Counted from the first letter of the stretch, positions 37,895 to 47,247 are shown. The stretch is DNA of 64,000 nt from Chryseobacterium potabilaquae (GCF_902728265.1 NZ_CACVBR010000009.1:42116-106115), one strand, 5' to 3'. The notes: generated by a model from the sequence alone, not told the origin. Program-made: numbers and translations.

Positions 37895-40327
37895 ATGCAA
37901 ACAACCTACATTGAAACCCAGCAGATTTCTTTTCAAGACTTTAAAAATCAAATACTTGAAGATTATAAACTGGGGAGAATCTCACGTGAAATGTCTTATT
38001 TGGGAAGAAGGGAAGTACTGACAGGAAAAGCTAAATTTGGAATTTTTGGGGACGGAAAAGAATTGCCACAATTGGCAATGGCTAAAGTTTTTAGAAATGG
38101 TGATTTTCGTTCAGGGTATTATAGAGATCAAACTTTTGCATTAGCGGTTAATGCTCTGACAATTAAAAGTTTCTTTGCTCAATTGTATGCAGATACCAGT
38201 GTTGAAAGGGAGCCGGCTTCCGCCGGAAGACAAATGAACGGGCACTTTGCCACAAGAAGTTTGAATGAAGATGGAAGTTGGAAGAATTTGATGGCTCAAA
38301 AGAATATATCTTCAGATATTTCTCCTACCGCAGGGCAAATGCCTAGATTATTAGGATTGGCTCAAGCTTCAAAAATATATAAATCAGTACAGTTCGAAGG
38401 TTCTGAAAAATTCTCAAATAAAGGTAATGAAATAGCGTTTGGAACCATTGGGGATGCTTCTACAGCTGAAGGTCATTTTTGGGAAACATTGAATGCGGCA
38501 TGTGCCATTCAAGTACCCATGATTGTTTCTATTTGGGATGATGGATATGGAATTTCAGTACCAACGAAAAATCAGAGAGCAAAATCAGATATTGCTGAGA
38601 TGTTAAGTGGTTTTCAAAGAAAGGAAGAGGAAAATCAAGGTTGTGAAATCATTCAAGTAAAAGCATGGGACTATCCTTCATTACTAGATGCTTATGCAAA
38701 AGCAGAACATTTTGCTAGAACTGAAAGTATTCCGGTAGTTGTTCACGTTGTTGAAGTAACTCAGCCACAAGGACATTCTACTTCCGGATCTCATGAAAGA
38801 TATAAAAATGAAGAACGTCTTACTTGGGAAGCAGAATTTGACGGATTAATAAAATTCAGAGAATGGATTTTGGATTATGCTATCGAAATTGAAGGTAAAG
38901 AAGAGATTATTGCAACAGTTGAAGAGTTGGATAGTATAGAAGAAGAAGCTAAAAAAGTGGTAAAAGCTGGACAAAAGGAGGCTTGGGAAGACTATCAAAA
39001 AACAATTACTGATTTAACGAAGTCCATTATGCCTTTGATTGAAAATATGAAAGGGCAAAATACAGAAATTGAAACTTATATCAGCCAATTCAATAAGTTA
39101 GTTTCTAAGGCTAAAAAAGATATTTTTCATTTGATAAGAAAGACTTTATTGGTTACGAGAGGGATTCATTCAAACGAAAGAAATCAATTGTTACAAAAAT
39201 ATAACGAAGTATTTGAAATAGAAAAAGACCACTATTCTTCTCATCTTTATTCTGAATCTGAGTGGAAAGCTACTCATGTAAAAGAAATAAAACCTATTTT
39301 TTCAGAAAATTCAGAAGAGGTTGATGGAAGAGTAGTTGTAAGAAATAACTTTGATAAAATTTTCGAGAAATACCCTGAAACATTAGTTTTTGGTGAAGAT
39401 GCCGGAAATATTGGAGATGTGAATCAAGGATTGGAAGGAATGCAGGAAAAGTATGGTGAAGTTCGTATTGCTGATACAGGAATCCGTGAAGCTACGATCC
39501 TTGGTCAAGGTATTGGATTAGCAATGAGAGGATTAAGGCCAATTGCAGAAATCCAGTATTTGGATTATATCCTGTATTGTTTGCAGGGAATGAGTGATGA
39601 TTTAGCAACTGTCCATTATAGAACAAAAGGAGGTCAAAAAGCACCTGTAATTATCAGAACTAGAGGTCATAGATTGGAAGGAATTTGGCATTCCGGTTCG
39701 CCTATGGCTGGGATTATTAATCTTTCAAAAGGTATTTTAGTATTAGTTCCAAGAAACTTAACAAAAGCTGCCGGATTTTATAATACGATGCTTCAGGCGG
39801 ATGAACCTGCTGTAATTGTGGAATGTTTGAATGGATATAGATTAAAAGAAAAACAACCGGATAATTTAGGAGAGTTTACCGTTCCTGTAGGAAAAATTGA
39901 AATAACAAAAGAAGGAAAAGATATTACTTTGGTTACCTACGGATCGACTTGGAGAATTGTTATGGAAGCGGCCAATGAATTAGAAAAATTGGGAATTTCT
40001 GCTGAAGTTATTGATGCTCAATCCTTAATTCCTTTTGATTTATCTCATGAAATAGCTGAAAGTGTTAAGAAAACTAATAGATTGGCTGTTATCGATGAAG
40101 ATGTGGAAGGAGGAACCTCTGCGTTTATTTTACAGCAGATTTTAGAAAAGCAAAAAGCATTCAGGTATTTAGATTCAGATCCATTGACGATTGTGGCAAA
40201 TGATCACAGACCGGCATATGCAAGCGATGGGGATTATTTCAGTAAGCCATCTGCGGATGACATGGTAGAAAAGATTTATGCTTTATTTAATGAAATAAAT
40301 CCTCAAAAATATCCTGCGATATTTTAA
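37895..40327 (+). CDS. Branched-chain 2-oxoacid dehydrogenase E1, fused alpha and beta subunits
   Basis: An 810-aa fusion. Residues about 1-390 are the alpha part with the thiamine-diphosphate site (TIGDASTAEGHFWETLNAAC; WDDGYGISVPT). Residues about 470-810 are the beta part (VFGEDAGNIGDVNQGLEG; IADTGIREATILGQGIGLA). Flavobacteria use this single-chain E1 for branched-chain oxoacid (or 2-oxoacid) dehydrogenation feeding branched fatty acids. An E3 gene (lpdA) lies 7 kb downstream, no E2 in the window. ATG at 37895 preferred over an in-frame TTG two codons upstream. Confidence 0.9.
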   Translation: MQTTYIETQQISFQDFKNQILEDYKLGRISREMSYLGRREVLTGKAKFGIFGDGKELPQLAMAKVFRNGDFRSGYYRDQTFALAVNALTIKSFFAQLYADTSVEREPASAGRQMNGHFATRSLNEDGSWKNLMAQKNISSDISPTAGQMPRLLGLAQASKIYKSVQFEGSEKFSNKGNEIAFGTIGDASTAEGHFWETLNAACAIQVPMIVSIWDDGYGISVPTKNQRAKSDIAEMLSGFQRKEEENQGCEIIQVKAWDYPSLLDAYAKAEHFARTESIPVVVHVVEVTQPQGHSTSGSHERYKNEERLTWEAEFDGLIKFREWILDYAIEIEGKEEIIATVEELDSIEEEAKKVVKAGQKEAWEDYQKTITDLTKSIMPLIENMKGQNTEIETYISQFNKLVSKAKKDIFHLIRKTLLVTRGIHSNERNQLLQKYNEVFEIEKDHYSSHLYSESEWKATHVKEIKPIFSENSEEVDGRVVVRNNFDKIFEKYPETLVFGEDAGNIGDVNQGLEGMQEKYGEVRIADTGIREATILGQGIGLAMRGLRPIAEIQYLDYILYCLQGMSDDLATVHYRTKGGQKAPVIIRTRGHRLEGIWHSGSPMAGIINLSKGILVLVPRNLTKAAGFYNTMLQADEPAVIVECLNGYRLKEKQPDNLGEFTVPVGKIEITKEGKDITLVTYGSTWRIVMEAANELEKLGISAEVIDAQSLIPFDLSHEIAESVKKTNRLAVIDEDVEGGTSAFILQQILEKQKAFRYLDSDPLTIVANDHRPAYASDGDYFSKPSADDMVEKIYALFNEINPQKYPAIF

Positions 40328-40345
40328 TTGGTATTTTAGATAAAC

Positions 40346-40374
40346 AAAACCGCTTTCTTTTGGGAAGCGGTTTT
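40346..40374. terminator. Bidirectional terminator between E1 and hxlR-type genes
   Basis: A 12-bp stem centred on AACCGCTTTC/GGAAGCGGTT with one wobble, A-rich on the left and T-rich on the right, between convergent stops. Confidence 0.85.
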
Positions 40375-40379
40375 ATATT

Positions 40380-40751
40380 TTAACCTATTTTATGATCTAA
40401 TAGAGTGCAATCGTTTTTAGATTTTGGTCCTTTAATCTGATATTTAGCTTCCCATTCTTCCAATAAATATAAAATAGGCAACAAAGCCAATCCCTTTTCT
40501 GTCAGTGAGTATTCAACTCTTGGAGGAATTTCTTTAAACTCTTCACGAATCACCAATCCATCGGCTTCCATTTCCCTTAATTGGTCGGTCAAAACTTTTC
40601 TGGAAATCACATTAATGCGTACAGCGAGTTCTCCAAAACGTAATTTTCGGTCTTTGATAACCAATACTATAATCGGTTTCCATTTGCTTCCCAAGGCAGA
40701 CATTGCTTTACCAAGAGGGCAGTTGTATTCCATTAATTCGTTCTTTTTCAT
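40380..40751 (-). CDS. HxlR-family transcriptional regulator
   Basis: A 123-aa winged-helix regulator. Typical HxlR features are an early Cys (YNCPLGKAMSALGSKWKPII), LRFGELAVRINVISRKVLTD and EEFKEIPPRVEYSLTEKG. Members sense quinones or electrophiles through Cys, here Cys10. It is divergent from an old-yellow-enzyme gene, the classic target of such regulators, and repeated GTTAC boxes lie between them. Confidence 0.9.
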   Translation of the reverse strand: MKKNELMEYNCPLGKAMSALGSKWKPIIVLVIKDRKLRFGELAVRINVISRKVLTDQLREMEADGLVIREEFKEIPPRVEYSLTEKGLALLPILYLLEEWEAKYQIKGPKSKNDCTLLDHKIG

Positions 40752-40753
40752 AC

Positions 40754-40850
40754 GTTACTTTTACGTTACTAATGTAAGTTACTACAAAGTTACCACTTTT
40801 TTTCTTTCAAAAGATACAAATATGAACTATTATTAGTTACTTTGTGTAAC
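40754..40850. promoter_or_regulatory. Probable HxlR operator region with repeated GTTAC boxes
   Basis: GTTAC occurs at 40754, 40764, 40778, 40789 and 40836. Two sites are palindromic: TTAC-TAAT-GTAA (40765-40777) and GTTAC-TTTGT-GTAAC (40836-40850). One lies by each divergent gene start, so the regulator may repress both itself and the oxidoreductase. Confidence 0.6.
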
Positions 40851-40883
40851 AATTATAAAAAAGTAATTTTAAAATTAGTAAAA

Positions 40884-41949
40884 ATGAGTACAGAATCATT
40901 ATTTAAACCTTTTATATACAAGAATTTAGAACTTAAAAATAGAATAGTAATGGCTCCAATGACAAGGGCACAATCTAATAATGGAGTTCCGACTCAGCAA
41001 ATTGCAGATTATTATGCAAGAAGAGCGGCTTCAGAAGTAGGATTGATCCTTTCTGAAGGGACCGTAATCAACAGGCCAGGATCAAAAAATATGCAAAATA
41101 TTCCTGACTTTTACGGAGCTGAAGCATTAAATGGTTGGAAAAACGTAATTGATAGTGTTCATGAAAGTGGAGGAAAAATGGGACCTCAAATTTGGCATGT
41201 TGGAGATACAAGAATGTTACAAGATTATCCATTAGTTGAGATGGAAAAGGCTTCTACCATGACATTGGAAGATATTCAGGATACGATTACTCAATTTGCA
41301 GCTTCTGCAAAATCGGCTAAAGATCTCGGCTTTGATGTGTTGGAAATTCATGGAGCGCATGGATATTTAATCGATCAATTTTTCTGGGAAGTTACCAATA
41401 CCAGAACGGATGAATATGGAGGTAAAACTTTGAAAGAAAGAAGCAAATTCGCAGTGGATGTCGTTAAAGCTATAAGAGAGGCTGTAGGAAAAGATTTTAC
41501 CATTATTATCCGCCTTTCTCAATGGAAACAACAAGATTATTCTGCTAAGCTAGTAAAAACACCTGAAGAAATGGAGGAGTGGTTATTGCCATTAAAAGAA
41601 GCGGGTGTTGATATTTTTCATTGTTCACAACGTCGTTTCTGGGAAGCCGAATTTGAAGGTTCAGATCTTAATTTTGCAGGATGGGCTAAAAAAATCACTG
41701 GGCAACCAACAATTACAGTAGGTTCTGTGGGCCTTGAAGGAGATTTTATGAAGGCTTTTGCAGGCGAAGGAACGGATAAAAAAAACAGATTTTTCTGAAT
41801 TGACGAGAAGATTAGATAGAGGGGATTTTGACCTTGTTGCAGTAGGACGAGCATTATTGCAAGATCCTCAATGGGTAGAAAAAATAAAAGAAGGTAAAAC
41901 CGAAGAGCTTTCGAATTTTTCTGCAGAAAGCATGGGAATTTTATATTAA
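40884..41949 (+). pseudogene. Old yellow enzyme (NADH:flavin oxidoreductase), frameshifted
   Basis: The first 305 codons (ATG 40884 to stop 41796-41798) encode an OYE-family flavin oxidoreductase: LFKPFIYKNLELKNRIVMAP, EIHGAHGYLIDQFFW and GQPTITVGSVGL. The frame breaks in a run of eight A (41778-41785). The +1 frame continues with the true C-terminus (KTDFSELTRRLDRGDFDLVAVGRALLQDPQW ...) to 41949. Seven A would restore one frame of about 354 residues. Either a recent pseudogene or a sequencing error. The enzyme would reduce electrophilic alkenes, fitting the neighbouring HxlR gene. The N-terminal in-frame TTG at 40842 is not needed. Confidence 0.85.
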
Positions 41950-42040
41950 GATAGTTTTGAATGTATGGCTATCGGTAATAAAATACTCCCTTTATACTTT
42001 TTGATTAATTATTCAATTTTATATTCAATTTCACCTATTT

Positions 42041-42090
42041 ATTTAAAGTTAAACCGCTTTCGGATTTCCGAAAGCGGTTTAACTTTAAAT
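42041..42090. terminator. Long perfect palindrome, bidirectional terminator
   Basis: Arms of 23 bases (42041-42063 and 42068-42090) match perfectly around the loop ATTT, with core AAACCGCTTTCGG. Located between the convergent oxidoreductase and C1-peptidase genes. Unusually long for a terminator; a cruciform-forming site is possible. Confidence 0.85.
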
Positions 42091-42121
42091 ATCTAACATA
42101 TCCATACAAGCAATCGCTTTA

Positions 42122-43324
42122 TTATAAACCAATATTTTTAGTAGGTTTTAATTGTTTTAGAATATTTTTTGGAATTGCATTTTTGTGAACAAGAATAGCT
42201 GTTGACTTATACTCAATATAAGGTCTTGTTGCATAAAGATAGCCTTCAAAATCATTCGTTACACCCCAAGAATTTTTCACCATATAATACTCTTTCCCGG
42301 TTTGATCTTTTGCTAATCCTACGATATGCATTCCATGATCATCCGTTGTAGAAAGATTATTAAGAGCTTTCTGACGCATATCTTCAGTGATTACTTTATC
42401 TTTCTTAGGTTCGGAAAATAAAGTTTGTTTATTTTCTGCGGTGATTTGATCTAGGTCCATATCCGGAACATACGCCACTCCATTTTTATATGAAAAGTAA
42501 GGCTCGGACACATCAGTAGCCCAACCTACAGAATATCCTTTGTTGATGGCATTGTCAATAATAGCCGTGAAATCTTTCATAGGAACATTCCAATCAGAAT
42601 CATGGCTCCAGTTATCAGGAATTGGAACTACAAATTTTTGGTAATAAGGATAATCTTTATAAGAAGAGATTTCTACATAATCTTCAGGAATTATTCCAAC
42701 TACTTCTTTAGCAAAGGTTTTTGGAGTATAGTTTTTTCCTTGATAGGTAAAGTTGGTCGGAACTTTTCCAAGATATTCATCTAAAATATTATCTACTGAA
42801 TTCATCCAGTTATCGGTAAGTTTTCCTTTAGAGGCGGTTTGAACTAAACTGTCTAAAACAGGTTTCAATTTTCCTTGCATTTCCTTAAAGTTGTTAAGTG
42901 TTTGCCCGGATTTTAAGCCTGTATAGACGTCCTGAGGTACAGCCCCATATTTTTTATACATATTAATTACGTCATGTAATTCACCTCCATCACCCCAACT
43001 GATCGCACCACTATTCAATACATATAGTTTAGCTTTATCATGATAAGAATTTCTAGCCGTAAAAATTTCTGCTAAATCTACAGGTTTTTTGCCCATTCTT
43101 TGCATTTCAGATTCAAGGAAAGAGTTCCCTGAATAGCTCCAACAGGTTCCCGATGATCCTTGATTTTTAACAGAAGTCGCACCGACATCCTTTAAAGTAG
43201 TAAACTGAAAATTAGCATTTTGTGATTGATTGTTTTTTAACTTATTGATTAAGTCATCTTGAGCGAACATCATACTTCCTGCAGACAAAACAAAAAGTAA
43301 TGAGGCAATTTTGTTATTTTTCAT
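42122..43324 (-). CDS. Exported C1 (papain-like, bleomycin-hydrolase type) cysteine peptidase
   Basis: A 400-aa protein with a signal peptide (MKNNKIASLLFVLSAGSMMFAQ). The catalytic Cys is in NQGSSGTCWSYSGNSFLESE, the His in DDHGMHIVGLAKD and the Asn in YMVKNSWGV, the order of C1B aminopeptidase C/bleomycin hydrolase enzymes. It degrades peptides in the periplasm or outside the cell. An upstream in-frame ATG at 43393 adds a non-signal extension and is rejected. Confidence 0.9.
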   Translation of the reverse strand: MKNNKIASLLFVLSAGSMMFAQDDLINKLKNNQSQNANFQFTTLKDVGATSVKNQGSSGTCWSYSGNSFLESEMQRMGKKPVDLAEIFTARNSYHDKAKLYVLNSGAISWGDGGELHDVINMYKKYGAVPQDVYTGLKSGQTLNNFKEMQGKLKPVLDSLVQTASKGKLTDNWMNSVDNILDEYLGKVPTNFTYQGKNYTPKTFAKEVVGIIPEDYVEISSYKDYPYYQKFVVPIPDNWSHDSDWNVPMKDFTAIIDNAINKGYSVGWATDVSEPYFSYKNGVAYVPDMDLDQITAENKQTLFSEPKKDKVITEDMRQKALNNLSTTDDHGMHIVGLAKDQTGKEYYMVKNSWGVTNDFEGYLYATRPYIEYKSTAILVHKNAIPKNILKQLKPTKNIGL

Positions 43325-43554
43325 TACTATACAAAGATTATTTATTTTACTAGTCGTACATATTATAAATTTGTTACAATAATATATGTACAATTTAAAA
43401 ACTATTATAAAGTTAAGCGCAAAATTATTAATTTAAATGTGTTTGCAGATATAAAAAAGCATGATTTATGTTCTTATATTTTCAAAATAGCCGTTTTTTT
43501 AGAAATAATACTACATTAGTAAGTGAACAGGAAGTAAGATACTAATAAAATTAA

Positions 43555-43576
43555 TTTTCAAAAATTATTGAAAGTT
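43555..43576. promoter_or_regulatory. Probable operator of the GbsR-type regulator, copy 1
   Basis: TTTTCAAAAATTATTGAAAGTT contains the inverted repeat TTTCAA-N6-TTGAAA. It overlaps the TTG element of the regulator's promoter. Its reverse complement matches the site at 44160-44181 at 20 of 22 positions. Confidence 0.7.
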
Positions 43577-43597
43577 CGAAAATTATAATTATATTTG
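43568..43597 (+). promoter_or_regulatory. Flavobacterial promoter of the GbsR-type gene
   Basis: TTG (43568-43570), 19-base spacer, TATATTTG (43590-43597). This is a textbook match to the flavobacterial consensus, 26 bases before the ATG, with an operator across the TTG. Confidence 0.75.
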
Positions 43598-43622
43598 TAT
43601 TAGAAATTAAAATTACAATCCA

Positions 43623-44126
43623 ATGAAACTGGCAGAAGCGAAAGAAAAGTACATTCAGACTTGGGGAACATTTGCTACCAACTGGGGAATCAATCGTACA
43701 ATGGCACAAGTACATGCTTTACTTTTGGCAAGTGAGAAACCTCTTTCTACCGATGAAGTGATGGAACAACTTGAAATTTCGAGAGGCAATGCCAATATGA
43801 ATTTGAGAGCACTAATGGATTGGGGAATTGTGAGAAAAGAGTTTGTAAAAGGTGATAGGAAAGAATATTTTGTGGCAGAAAAAGATGTTTGGTATTTATT
43901 CAAACAAATTACAAAAGAACGTAGGAAAAGAGAAATTGAACCTGTTATTTCATTTTTAGAAGAGCTTAAAAATATTGAAGATAAAGACTCTTCAGAAGCG
44001 AAAGAGTTTATACAGCTTATGGATGACTTTAGTTCAGTAACGGGGAAAATTAATAATATAATGGATCTTGCCATAAAAAGTGATGACCATTGGCTGGTGG
44101 GTAAGATTACCAACTTATTAAAATAA
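43623..44126 (+). CDS. GbsR/MarR-family transcriptional regulator
   Basis: A 167-aa winged-helix protein. The GbsR-type start is KYIQTWGTFATNWGINRTMAQVHALLLASEKPLSTDEVME, followed by the recognition region SRGNANMNLRALMDWGIV. The C-terminal half is helical and dimer-forming. A palindrome overlaps its promoter and a near-identical one stands between it and the next four genes, so it probably represses itself and that operon. The inducer is unknown. Confidence 0.88.
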   Translation: MKLAEAKEKYIQTWGTFATNWGINRTMAQVHALLLASEKPLSTDEVMEQLEISRGNANMNLRALMDWGIVRKEFVKGDRKEYFVAEKDVWYLFKQITKERRKREIEPVISFLEELKNIEDKDSSEAKEFIQLMDDFSSVTGKINNIMDLAIKSDDHWLVGKITNLLK

Positions 44127-44159
44127 GAAGGACTTCAACATCCTTTTTTATTTCGATTT

Positions 44160-44181
44160 AACTTTCAAAAATTTCTGAAAA
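44160..44181. promoter_or_regulatory. Probable GbsR operator, copy 2, before the DCC operon
   Basis: AACTTTCAAAAATTTCTGAAAA (TTTCA-N8-TGAAA) matches the reverse complement of the site at 43555-43576 in 20 of 22 positions. It lies 33 bases after the regulator's stop and upstream of the operon starting near 44310. Confidence 0.65.
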
Positions 44182-44214
44182 TACAATATTGATAATAATT
44201 ATTAAAATTTTAAA

Positions 44215-44298
44215 ATGAAAAATATAGTATTTAAAATAGTAATGTACTTTCTTTTTAAAAGTTCAAAAAGAACAAAAGCCGATTTTCTAAACCTATAA
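44215..44298 (+). CDS. Possible 27-aa small protein
   Basis: ATG to TAA in 28 codons, starting MKNIVFKIVMYFLFKSSK, 11 bases before the DCC gene. A short hydrophobic start with a basic middle could be a membrane microprotein or a leader. No homology is recognised; it may be chance. Confidence 0.3.
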   Translation: MKNIVFKIVMYFLFKSSKRTKADFLNL

Positions 44299-44309
44299 AA
44301 TATACAAAG

Positions 44310-45119
44310 ATGAAAACACTTAAAAATCATGTTCTTATTTATGATAATGAATGCCCTATGTGTGCAATCTATTCAAAAGGATTCATCCATTCAGGAATGC
44401 TGGATGAAAATGGAAGAGAAGCTTTTACGGAAATTTCATTGGAGCACAAAAATCTTGTGGATTACACTCGAGCAAAAAATGAGATTGCTTTAATTGACCA
44501 AAATACACACAAAGTAATGTATGGATTAGATAGTTTACTCTTGATTATTGGAAATTCATTTCCCTTATTAGAAAAAGTGGCGAGGATATCTCCTTTTTAT
44601 TGGTTTTTTAAGAAGTTATATTCATTTGTTTCTTATAATAGAAAACAAATTATTCCCTCCAAGAATGATACCGAGCAAGCCTGTATTCCCGACTTTAATT
44701 TGAAATACAGAGTAGCATACATAAGTTTTGTTGTTATTTTTTCAGGCTATATTTTAAGTCAGCTTTCCGTAAAAATGGGTTTGGGCTTATCTCAAAACTT
44801 TTGGAGAGAATTTAGCATTTGTATAGGACAAATTGTTTGGCAGGTACTTTTATTAAAGTCATATCTAAAGGATAAAACATGGAATTATATAGGAAATATG
44901 ATGACAGTTTCATTAATTGGGACTTTACTCTTAATTCCGGCTTTATACCTTAGTATAAGTCCTATTTTCACTATTATCTATTTCGGGATTGTTGTTTTAA
45001 TAATGGTTTTGGAACATATAAGAAGATGTACTATTTTACGATTGAATTTCTTACCTACCATAACGTGGATAGCGTATAGAGTGTTGGTTTTATTGATACT
45101 AATATATTATTATGTCTAG
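44310..45119 (+). CDS. DCC (DUF393) thiol-disulfide protein with membrane helices
   Basis: A 269-aa protein. The N-terminus has the DCC-family redox motif IYDNECPMCAIYSKGFI (CPMC). The first 125 residues form the thioredoxin-like DCC part (ENGREAFTEISLE; ALIDQNTHKVMYGLDSLLLII) and residues about 135-269 contain four to five membrane helices. Possibly a membrane-bound disulfide oxidoreductase. The start of the next gene overlaps its stop by 8 bases. First gene of an operon of four envelope/lipid-looking proteins controlled by the GbsR-type regulator. Confidence 0.8.
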   Translation: MKTLKNHVLIYDNECPMCAIYSKGFIHSGMLDENGREAFTEISLEHKNLVDYTRAKNEIALIDQNTHKVMYGLDSLLLIIGNSFPLLEKVARISPFYWFFKKLYSFVSYNRKQIIPSKNDTEQACIPDFNLKYRVAYISFVVIFSGYILSQLSVKMGLGLSQNFWREFSICIGQIVWQVLLLKSYLKDKTWNYIGNMMTVSLIGTLLLIPALYLSISPIFTIIYFGIVVLIMVLEHIRRCTILRLNFLPTITWIAYRVLVLLILIYYYV

Positions 45120-45561
45120 AATTTATTTAGAAACGATCATTAAGGCAGATATCCATAAAGTTTTTGATTTGGCAAGGGATATTGATTTACATCAAAAATC
45201 TACTCAAAAGACTAATGAAAAGGCAATTTCTGGAAGGATAACCGGATTAATTGAAGAAGGAGAAACGGTGACTTGGAAAGCAAAACATTTGGGAGTATAT
45301 CAAACTCTAACCTCAAAAATTATCCATATGCAAAAGCCTTTTCAATTTACTGATATGATGTTGGAAGGCGCTTTCAAATCAATGAGACATCAGCATATTT
45401 TTAAACCATCTGAAGGAAAGACTTTAATGATAGATATTTTTGAATTTGAATCTCCGTTTGGGATGATTGGAAAGGTATTCAATCGTATTTTTTTGAAAAA
45501 TTATCTTAAAAACTTCTTATTGGAACGAAATAAATTAATAAAGTCTACAGCTGAAAAATAG
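45112..45561 (+). CDS. SRPBCC-family ligand-binding protein
   Basis: A 149-aa START/SRPBCC-like protein (YLETIIKADIHKVFDLARDI; TGLIEEGETVTWKAKHLGVY; MIDIFEFESPFGMIGK). Such proteins hold a hydrophobic ligand in a helix-grip fold. Second gene of the operon, overlapping the DCC gene by 8 bases. Confidence 0.8.
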   Translation: MSRIYLETIIKADIHKVFDLARDIDLHQKSTQKTNEKAISGRITGLIEEGETVTWKAKHLGVYQTLTSKIIHMQKPFQFTDMMLEGAFKSMRHQHIFKPSEGKTLMIDIFEFESPFGMIGKVFNRIFLKNYLKNFLLERNKLIKSTAEK

Positions 45562-45616
45562 TTAGTTTTAAGGCTGTTACAGTAAATAATTATAATCCCC
45601 TAAAATAAAAAACACA

Positions 45617-46321
45617 ATGAATTTTTTAAAAGCAGAATGGCGTAAATTAATTATTATCAATTATGAAATTGATCCCAATATTATATTAAAATACGTACCT
45701 AAAGGAACGGAATTAGATTTTTATAGAGGTAAATGTTACGTTAGTTTAGTTGGTTTCATGTTTTTGAATACTAGATTATTAGGTCTTCCCGTTCCCTTTC
45801 ATCGAAATTTTGAAGAAGTGAATCTCAGGTTTTATGTCAAGAAAAAAGAAGGTAATGAATGGAAAAGAGGTGTTGTTTTTATCAAAGAAATTGTTCCTAA
45901 ACCTGCCTTAAGTTTTGTAGCCAATTCAATATATAAAGAAAATTATGTAACGATGCCTATGAGAAGTATAATGCAGGAAAAAGAAGGGGAACTTTTGATC
46001 AAATATTCTTGGCAAGACAAAAGTTGGCATTTTATGGAAATCACAGCAGAAAATACTCCATTACCCATGGAACCCGATTCTGAATTTGAATTTATTACCG
46101 AGCATTATTTTGGCTTCACGAAAAAAGAAGATAAAACTTCAGAATATGAAGTGTGTCATCCAAAATGGGATCATTATTCAGTAAAAGATTATCAATTAGA
46201 TATTGACTTTCAAAAAATCTACGGTAATGATTTTATAGGATTAAATAATCAACAACCCATATCTATAATGCTAGCCGAGGGATCTGAAATTGAAGTGAAA
46301 ACAAAAAAATATCTAGGATGA
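45617..46321 (+). CDS. DUF2071 (YqjF-like) protein
   Basis: A 234-aa protein of the YqjF/DUF2071 family: FLKAEWRKLIIINYEIDPN, CYVSLVGFMFLNTRLLGLPVP and VNLRFYVKKKEG. Function is poorly known (acetoacetate-decarboxylase-like fold). Third gene of the operon; the ATG of the next gene overlaps its TGA (ATGA at 46318-46321), so translation is coupled. Confidence 0.85.
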   Translation: MNFLKAEWRKLIIINYEIDPNIILKYVPKGTELDFYRGKCYVSLVGFMFLNTRLLGLPVPFHRNFEEVNLRFYVKKKEGNEWKRGVVFIKEIVPKPALSFVANSIYKENYVTMPMRSIMQEKEGELLIKYSWQDKSWHFMEITAENTPLPMEPDSEFEFITEHYFGFTKKEDKTSEYEVCHPKWDHYSVKDYQLDIDFQKIYGNDFIGLNNQQPISIMLAEGSEIEVKTKKYLG

Positions 46322-47247
46322 AAGAGTTTATTATGAAGCCAAGACAAATGAAAATCATCATAGCAGGCGGAACCGGATTTTTGGGTGAAAATCTAGAGAA
46401 ATATTTTACAGAAAAAGGAAATCAGGTATATATTTTAACCCGAAATCCCCAACGTGAAAATGAGATTCGATGGGATGCTCAAACCTTAGGTGAATGGAAA
46501 AATATACTTGAAAATGCAGATGTTTTAATTAATCTCACGGGAAAGTCCGTAGATTGCAGATATACAGAGAAAAACAAAAGAGAAATTTACGCTTCCCGAA
46601 TGGAAAGTACAGGCATACTCCAACAAGCTGTAGACAAGAGTATAAATAAACCGAAAGTTTGGTTAAATGCCAGTTCAGCAACTATTTATACTCATTCTGA
46701 AAAACATTTGAATACAGAAGAAAATGGAATTATTGGAGATGACTTTTCTATGAATATTTGTAAAAGTTGGGAAAATGAGTTTTTCAGATTAAAAGATGAA
46801 AATCTTCGTAAAGTTGCCTTGAGAACTTCAATTGTTTTGGGAAATAAAGGAGGAGCTTTTCCCAAATTAAAATTAATCACCCAGTTATTGTTAGGAGGAA
46901 AGCAAGGTCGAGGGGATCAAAAAGTAAGCTGGATTCATATTGACGATTTTTGTAGAGCGGTTGAATATATCATTTATAATAAAAATATTTCAGGAGTCAT
47001 TAATATAACTGCACCCAATCCTTTATCTAATAATGATTTCATGCTAAAACTAAGGAATGCCATGAAAGTTCCGTTGGGATTAAATGCAAAGGTGTGGCAG
47101 CTGGAAATTGCCTCCGTTTTTTTACAAACAGAAACGGAATTATTATTAAAAAGTAGAAATGTGTACCCTGAGAAATTGATGAAAAATGGATTCTTATTTT
47201 CTTTTTCGGATATTGAGTGCACTTTCCTAAACTTATTAAAAAATTAA
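46318..47247 (+). CDS. TIGR01777-family NAD(P)-binding epimerase-like protein
   Basis: A 309-aa short-chain-dehydrogenase-like protein. The nucleotide-binding motif is KIIIAGGTGFLGENLEKYF, then LINLTGKSVDCRYTEKNKREI, RMESTGILQQAV, and the characteristic SWIHIDDFCRAVEYII. Members (YfcH/SulA-like) have unknown substrates. The first ATG overlaps the preceding stop; internal ATGs at codons 6 and 12 are alternatives. Last gene of the GbsR-controlled operon. Confidence 0.88.
   Translation: MKEFIMKPRQMKIIIAGGTGFLGENLEKYFTEKGNQVYILTRNPQRENEIRWDAQTLGEWKNILENADVLINLTGKSVDCRYTEKNKREIYASRMESTGILQQAVDKSINKPKVWLNASSATIYTHSEKHLNTEENGIIGDDFSMNICKSWENEFFRLKDENLRKVALRTSIVLGNKGGAFPKLKLITQLLLGGKQGRGDQKVSWIHIDDFCRAVEYIIYNKNISGVINITAPNPLSNNDFMLKLRNAMKVPLGLNAKVWQLEIASVFLQTETELLLKSRNVYPEKLMKNGFLFSFSDIECTFLNLLKN

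Noticed and set aside
43655..44113. 152-codon minus-strand frame antisense to the GbsR-type gene
   Set aside because: Long but antisense to a clear winged-helix gene with promoter and operator; Ser-rich shadow translation.
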